A stretch of DNA of 64,000 nucleotides, taken from positions 62,001 to 126,000 of the forward strand of contig CAVSTF010000006.1 in assembly GCA_963730785.1 (NCBI GenBank). The letters run 5' to 3'. The position numbers were made by a program, and so were the translations under genes. The notes beneath the pieces are model-generated. The model had not been told where the DNA came from, did not search any database, and saw only the letters and a program-made list of their open reading frames with translations. Source of the stretch: Bog-473 sp963730785. Lineage in GTDB: Bacteria; Actinomycetota; Acidimicrobiia; Acidimicrobiales; RAAP-2. Shown here piece by piece: positions 59,533 through 64,000 of the stretch; position 1 is the stretch's first letter, and every line of letters starts with the position of its first letter.

Positions 59533-61494
59533 ATGCCCTTAATTTCTGATTCCATCGGCCGGGTCCTTGGGAAGCGCTACCGGCTGCTCTCCGCTCTGGG
59601 CACTGGCGCTTCAGCCCACGTCTTTCTGGCGGAGGACGTGTCCTTGCAGCGCCATGTCGCCGTCAAGGTGCTGCAACCAGGACTGGCCAGCGACGAAGCC
59701 TTCCTGAAGCGATTCGGCGCCGAAGCCCGCTCGGTCGCCTCGCTCAATCACCCCCATGTGTTGCGCGTCTTTGACTGGGGCGAGGACACCGACGGGCCCT
59801 ATCTGGTCCTTGAATACTTGGGCGGGGGATCGCTGCGCGACCTCTTGGACCGGGGCGTGCGGCTCAGTCATTCGCAGGCGGCCAACCTGGGTACCGAGGT
59901 GGCCCAGGGTCTGGCCTATGCCCATGCCCGGGGGCTGGTGCACCGGGATATCAAGCCGGCGAACCTGTTGTTCGATGAGGAAGGCCGAGTACGGGTGGCC
60001 GACTTCGGCGTGGCCCGCGCGCTGGCCGAAGCGGCCTGGACCGAACCGGTCGGCTCCATGGTGGGCACCGCTCGCTACATCTCACCCGAGGCGGCCGAAG
60101 GAAAACAGGTCGATGGACGGGCCGACGTGTATTCGTTGGCCCTGGTGTTATACGAAGCGGTTTCCGGTGAGGTCCCGTTCACGGCCGAGACGACGCTGGG
60201 CACCGTGATGGCCCGGGTGGGCGCGCCATTGCCGCCCCATGCCAGCCTCGGACCGTTGGACGATGTGTTGGCTCGTGCCGCCGCACCCGACCCGGGCTCC
60301 CGGCTCGATGCGGCCGGACTGGCCGCCCGGCTGGGCGCGCTGGCCAGTGCCCTGCCGGCGCCCGAGCCGCTCCCGCTGGTGCCGCCGAACCACCCGGCCG
60401 TGTCGCCCATTGCCGGGTTCCGAGCTCCCGCCGTCTCCGAACTCACCGAGGTCGGTACGCCCACGGCCAAGGCGCCGGTGGGAACCAAGGCCGGACCGGG
60501 TGAACTTTTCGACGCTGAACCGGGTGGCCGCGACGGGGCCACCATCGTCGGCGTGTTGGGTGATGGGCCCCCGATCTCAACCGTGCGGCCCAATCGCAAG
60601 AAACTGATCGGTGTCGTGATCGCCTGCCGCGCTGGCCGCCATTTTGATCGCGGCGGCGGTGCTGGTCTTTGGGACCAACACGTTCACCCCGTCGCACCCG
60701 ACGCCGAACTTCGTGCAGCAGACGATCGGCCAGGCCAAGGCGACGGCGGCCAAGGATCATTTCACCCTGCACATTGAGCCAGGGGTGAAGTCGATCACGC
60801 TCGGGCACCGGTGTGGTCGTGTCCCAGACGCCCGCTCCCGGCAAGGTACTCAAACAGGGATCGACCATCGACGTGGTGCCGTCGATCGGTAAGCCGGACG
60901 TCGCGGTGCCGTCGCTGACCGGCATGAACTGCACCCAGGCGGCGGCGGCGCTCACGCCGGTGCACCTGGTGGCCCACTGCGTCCCGCCGCAGTACAACGA
61001 CAACGTGGCTAACACCATCATCATCTCGTGGTCGCAGGGCAACGTGCAGGAGCCCACCAAAGCTCCCTACGGCAGCACCATCACCATCGTTCCGTCCGAA
61101 GGCCACACGCCGGTCGCAGGTGCCCGACATCCCGGGGTCCTATACGTTCGGCGAAGCGCAGGCGGCACTGCAGGTGGCCAACTTCACCGCCGTGCAGGCC
61201 ACGGCCAGCTCGAACACGGTGGCGGCCGGCGACGTGATCTCGACCTCACCGGCCAGCGGAACCATGGCGCCCTACGGCTCTCAGGTGACCGTGACCATTT
61301 CCAGTGGGCCACCGACGGTGCAGGTACCCAATGTGTTCGACGACACCGTGGCGCAAGCTGACTCGGCTTTGACCGCAGCCGGCCTGGTCGTCTCGGGCGT
61401 GAGTGGCAATCCCACCCGGCTGGTGACCGGCACGACGCCACCGCAGGGAGCCACGGTCCAGGTTGGTTCGTCTGTCCAGATTTCCACCCGCTGA
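59533..61494 (+). CDS. PknB-like Ser/Thr protein kinase with PASTA repeats (three frameshifts)
   Basis: Residues about 10-270 are a complete kinase: LGTGASAHVFLAED, the ATP lysine in VAVKVLQ, VHRDIKPANLLF, VADFGVARAL and GTARYISPEA. A linker follows, then a transmembrane helix (AALAAILIAAAVLVFG) and about four PASTA repeats (FTLHIEPGVKSITLG, VAVPSLTGMNCTQAAAAL, VPDIPGSYTFGEAQAAL, VQVPNVFDDTVAQADSAL). The breaks lie near 60625, 60807 and 61118, each +1. Such kinases sense peptidoglycan fragments outside and phosphorylate cell-division and envelope proteins inside. The next gene starts at the stop (TGATG). Confidence 0.88.
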
Positions 61495-61802
61495 TGGCAC
61501 TGCCCTACGACCCCAAGTGCGATCTGTGCGAGGCGGCCAAACTCTCAGAGTGGCATCACGAGGACGACATTTGCTGGGTCGCTGACTGCGAAGTGTGCGG
61601 TGTGCCCATGGTGGTGTGGAAACACCACGGACCGGTCCCACCCGACGACGAGATCGAGCACATGATGACGCAGTTGTCCCTGGTCGGGGACGCTCGCTTC
61701 GGGGCCGGCGAATGGTCAATCGATCGGATCATGCGCCAAATCCCGAACCACTTCCACGCCCACGGGCGCAATCCGAACTGGTGGTTCAACCGCTTCAAAT
61801 AG
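61494..61802 (+). CDS. small protein with two CxxC pairs, HIT-like region
   Basis: 102 residues with cysteine pairs KCDLCEAAKL and DCEVCGVPMVV and a histidine-rich end (IPNHFHAHGRNPNWWFNRF). The two CxxC pairs look like a zinc ribbon. The middle, PMVVWKHHGPVPPDDEIEHM, resembles small uncharacterised HIT-like/cytidylyl proteins (impression only). ATG overlaps the kinase stop. Function unknown; co-transcription with the kinase is likely. Confidence 0.7.
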   Translation: MALPYDPKCDLCEAAKLSEWHHEDDICWVADCEVCGVPMVVWKHHGPVPPDDEIEHMMTQLSLVGDARFGAGEWSIDRIMRQIPNHFHAHGRNPNWWFNRFK

Positions 61803-61849
61803 CGGCTCCTGCGGTAAGTCACCGGGAGAGCCTGATCGGCCACCCCGGT

Positions 61850-63511
61850 ATGGTCTCCCGGGTGGAGGATGGGGACGCAGGGAGAGCTGAGCGCACGGCG
61901 CCCGACCGGCCGGAGGCACTGCTTGACCCGCTGACCGACCCCGGCGGAGTGCTGTTGGGCGCCAGCGGCGCCGAGGCCTCGGTGGAGTTGCGGTGGCCGG
62001 CGCTGTTGTCGCAGCGGGTCTCGGCCCGAGCGGCTCGTAGCCCGCGCTACCGCTGGTGGTCGCTGACCGCGCTGTTGGCCGGCCTCTTGTCGCTCAACAT
62101 CACCTTCACCGTCTTCGTGGTGGCCCTCCCCACGGTCAAGAACGACTTCCACACCAACTTCTCGGTCTTGACGTGGGCCTCCACCGGTCCTTTGTTGGCC
62201 TTCGGCATCGCCGCTCCGTTCTTTGGGAAGGCCGGTGATCTCTTCGGGCACCGCCGGCTCTACCTGTTCGGACTGGGCGGCGCCATGGTCAGTGCTGTCC
62301 TGACGGCCACCGCTCCTGACGTGGGCATGTTGCTCTTTGCCCGCGCCCTCGATGGAGTGCAGGGCGCCGCCACCGGCACGGCCTCCATGGCCCTGATCCT
62401 CCAGCTGTTCGAACCGGGGGAACGGGTGAAAGCGCTGGGGTGGTGGTCGCTCGTCGGAGCTGGTGGACCGGTGCTCGGCGTGACCTTGGGCTCGCCGGTC
62501 ATTCAGTACTTCGGCTGGCGGACCCTGTTCTGGGGCCAGTTGGTCTTGTTCTGATTGCGGCCGTGGTGGTGACGCTGATCCTGCCCTCGCGTAAGCGGGC
62601 GCATCGAGGTCCGGCGGTTGAGCCGGGGCCGAGTGGGAGCATGAGCCCGGGCGTGGCTCCGACGGGCATGGACTGGGTGGGCAGTTGGAGCTTGGCCGGT
62701 GCCGTGACGGCGGCGATGCTGGTGCTGAGTATCGGGCCCATCGTGGGCTGGACGTCGATCGGCGTGATCGTCTCGGCGTGTGAGCGCCGTCGTGCTGTTG
62801 GGAGTCTTCGCCCGACGGGAGATGACGTTCGCCACACCGCTCATTCCGACCAAGTATCTGCGCCGACGAAACTTCATGTTTCCCATGGGCATGCGGGCCT
62901 TTTCGAACTTCGCCTACTTCGGTGGCTTCTTCCTCTTTCCCCTCCTGATGGAGCAGGTGTACGGCTACAGCGTGTCCAAGGTGGGATTCGTCTCCATCGC
63001 CCGACCATTGCTCTTTGCCATCAGCTCGCCCATCGCCGGCTACATGACCGTCCGGACCGGTGAGCGCTTCGCCACCGTGACCGGGGCGGTATTCGGTGTT
63101 CGCGTCAATGGTGTTGTTTGCCACCCTGGACCCGTCATCGGGCCTTGGAATCATTCTGGTGGCGTTGGCCCTGTCCGGGGTGGGCATGGGTGTCGCGCTG
63201 CCGGCCACTTCCTCGACCATGGCCAACGAGGTGGCCGCCTCGGAATACGGGGTGATGAGTGCGGCGCAATTGATGGCGACGCAGGTGGGCGAGGTCGCTG
63301 GCATCCAGGTCGTGCTGACGCTGCAGGAATCCATCTCCCGACACGCCGGGTTGGCCAACGTCCATCACAGCACGGCCTTGCTGCACAGCTTCCAGGTTGG
63401 CTTCTGGGTCGCCGGCGCAATGGCGGCGTTGGGGTCGTGTGTGCGTTCTTCATGCGACCGCTGCCGCGCCATCTGCGCGGGCAGGACGTCCCCGAAACCG
63501 CAGTGATGTAG
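61850..63511 (+). pseudogene. MFS drug/proton antiporter (DHA2, EmrB/QacA-like), broken at four places
   Basis: The first piece covers helices 1-5 (LLAGLLSLNITFTVFVVALPTVK with motif A FFGKAGDLFGHRRLYLFG, both partly quoted) to VIQYFGWRTLFWGQLVLF. Breaks follow near 62545, 62785, 63095 and 63435, alternately -1 and +1, and the family sequence resumes each time (LVLIAAVVVTLILPSRKR, RREMTFATPLIPTKYL, MVLFATLDPSSGLGIILVAL). The final frame ends VCAFFMRPLPRHLRGQDVPE. The 14-helix DHA2 arrangement is present. The net shift is zero and every segment is recognisable, so consensus error is as likely as true decay. A 600-codon antisense frame here is not a gene. Confidence 0.78.
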
Positions 63512-63559
63512 GAGACCCCGGCCCAGGCGACGAGACCTGAGCCGGGGATCGACTGAGTG

Positions 63560-63971
63560 CTATTCGGTGATGTCCTTGAGCCGGGCGGCCATTTCGGCGG
63601 CGCTGCTGTCGCCGGCCGGAGGGGCGGACTGAAAGCGCCATCAGCTTGGCCATGTCGCCCTCGACCTTGACCTTGCCGGCCATGAAGGCCTGCATGCCGG
63701 CCTGGGGGTTGCCCTCAATGAGAATGGCCTTGGCGGTGACGTAGTCGACCGTGACCTTGAGGTCCTGGGTCTCGAGGTGTCCGGTGTCGAGCTCGAGCTC
63801 GCCCGAAGTGGTGTCCATGTGGGCGTCAATGGTTCCTTCGCCGAATGGCACACCGGTGATGACCAGGTTCATGCGGACGACGTGGGGGACCGGGGGTGTC
63901 TTGCCGGCGAATTCGGCACGGATCTTGCGTGCTTCTTCCAACCACTCGTCACTCAAGAACGGGTACGCCAT
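63560..63971 (-). CDS. SCP2 sterol-carrier domain protein (one frameshift)
   Basis: Starts at ATG 63971 behind GAGGAGT. MAYPFLSDEWLEEARKIRAE, then the SCP2 core with VTVDYVTAKAILIEGNPQAG and FMAGKVKVEGDMAKLMAL. The frame then runs on to 63450 with low-complexity residues, but dropping one base of the AAA at 63632-63634 gives QSAPPAGDSSAAEMAARLKD and a stop at 63560-63562, a normal SCP2 ending. Corrected length about 136 residues. Small SCP2 proteins bind fatty-acyl or sterol ligands, in keeping with the lipid-rich gene content of the window. Confidence 0.85.
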
Positions 63972-64000
63972 TGCGATACTCCTCTGTTGTCGGCTTGTTG

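Noticed and set aside
61556..63358. 600-codon open frame on the minus strand
   Set aside because: It is antisense to the MFS transporter and the zinc-pair protein, is rich in H, P, R and S as expected of a GC-driven shadow, and has no domain-like pattern.
1..64000. Widespread programmed +1 frameshifting or recoding
   Set aside because: Breaks have no shared slip sequence, only one coincides with a stop, and they cluster in regions; sequencing error explains them better.
1..64000. tRNA/rRNA genes, CRISPR arrays, insertion sequences, attachment sites
   Set aside because: No cloverleaf-like GTTCRA arms in suitable context, no regular spaced repeats, no transposase or integrase reading frames were seen.

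Overview
This 64-kb window comes from a high-GC actinobacterium, most likely an Acidimicrobiia-type lineage (inference). It carries many F420/flavin-type oxidoreductases (two LLM-class, one DDN-type, one PPOX-type), DUF35 OB-fold/thiolase pairs, a DUF3052 protein, a DinB/DUF664 protein, a PASTA-domain Ser/Thr kinase and a long (1,056-aa) isoleucyl-tRNA synthetase. I see no rRNA, tRNA, CRISPR array, prophage or insertion sequence. Genes are tightly packed, often with 1-4 bp start/stop overlaps, and no gene-free stretch exceeds about 220 bp.

Layout: (1) 1-4.6 kb is a divergent diamine/amino-acid catabolic module: class III aminotransferase (cut by the left edge), Lrp/AsnC regulator, aminobutyraldehyde-type dehydrogenase, alanine dehydrogenase. 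(2) 4.6-11.8 kb holds a GH43-like secreted or anchored protein with a paralogous small membrane protein, a TetR regulator, an FAD oxidoreductase, and a SRPBCC + ArsR-SRPBCC pair. (3) 11.8-27.3 kb is rich in acyl-CoA metabolism: an enoyl-CoA hydratase, a thiolase + ketosynthase-like/OB-fold pair, and an acyl-CoA dehydrogenase / CoA-transferase / two hot-dog hydratases / acyl-CoA dehydrogenase operon. It also holds an unusual LiaF-like/cyclase fusion. A near-identical palindrome lies in front of the thiolase operon and the dehydrogenase operon. (4) 27.5-42.2 kb mixes signal peptidase I, an acyl-CoA ligase, an FMN oxidase, F420 enzymes, a DUF35-thiolase pair, a cyclodeaminase/cyclohydrolase-folD pair, acetyltransferases, glutathione peroxidase and HAD phosphatases. 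(5) 42.3-51.4 kb: ileS, MarR-YceI, an FGGY kinase, and a gamma-glutamyl-polyamine synthetase-like enzyme next to a PuuD-like hydrolase. (6) 51.5-64 kb: sirtuin, acyl-CoA ligase, succinate-semialdehyde dehydrogenase, cysteine desulfurase-mnmA-ligA, PASTA kinase, MFS transporter and SCP2 protein.

Two themes link the window. Polyamine/GABA catabolism appears at both ends (transaminase route at 1-4.6 kb; glutamylation route plus semialdehyde dehydrogenase at 49-55 kb). Acyl-CoA (lipid, steroid-like or isoprenoid) degradation dominates the middle. A conspicuous technical feature is the number of broken reading frames: at least 16 otherwise intact genes carry one or more single-base shifts. Nine of the eleven single-break genes carry a net +1 base. 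This looks like uncorrected long-read or consensus error rather than mass gene decay, so frameshifted genes are listed over their full extent with the break stated.
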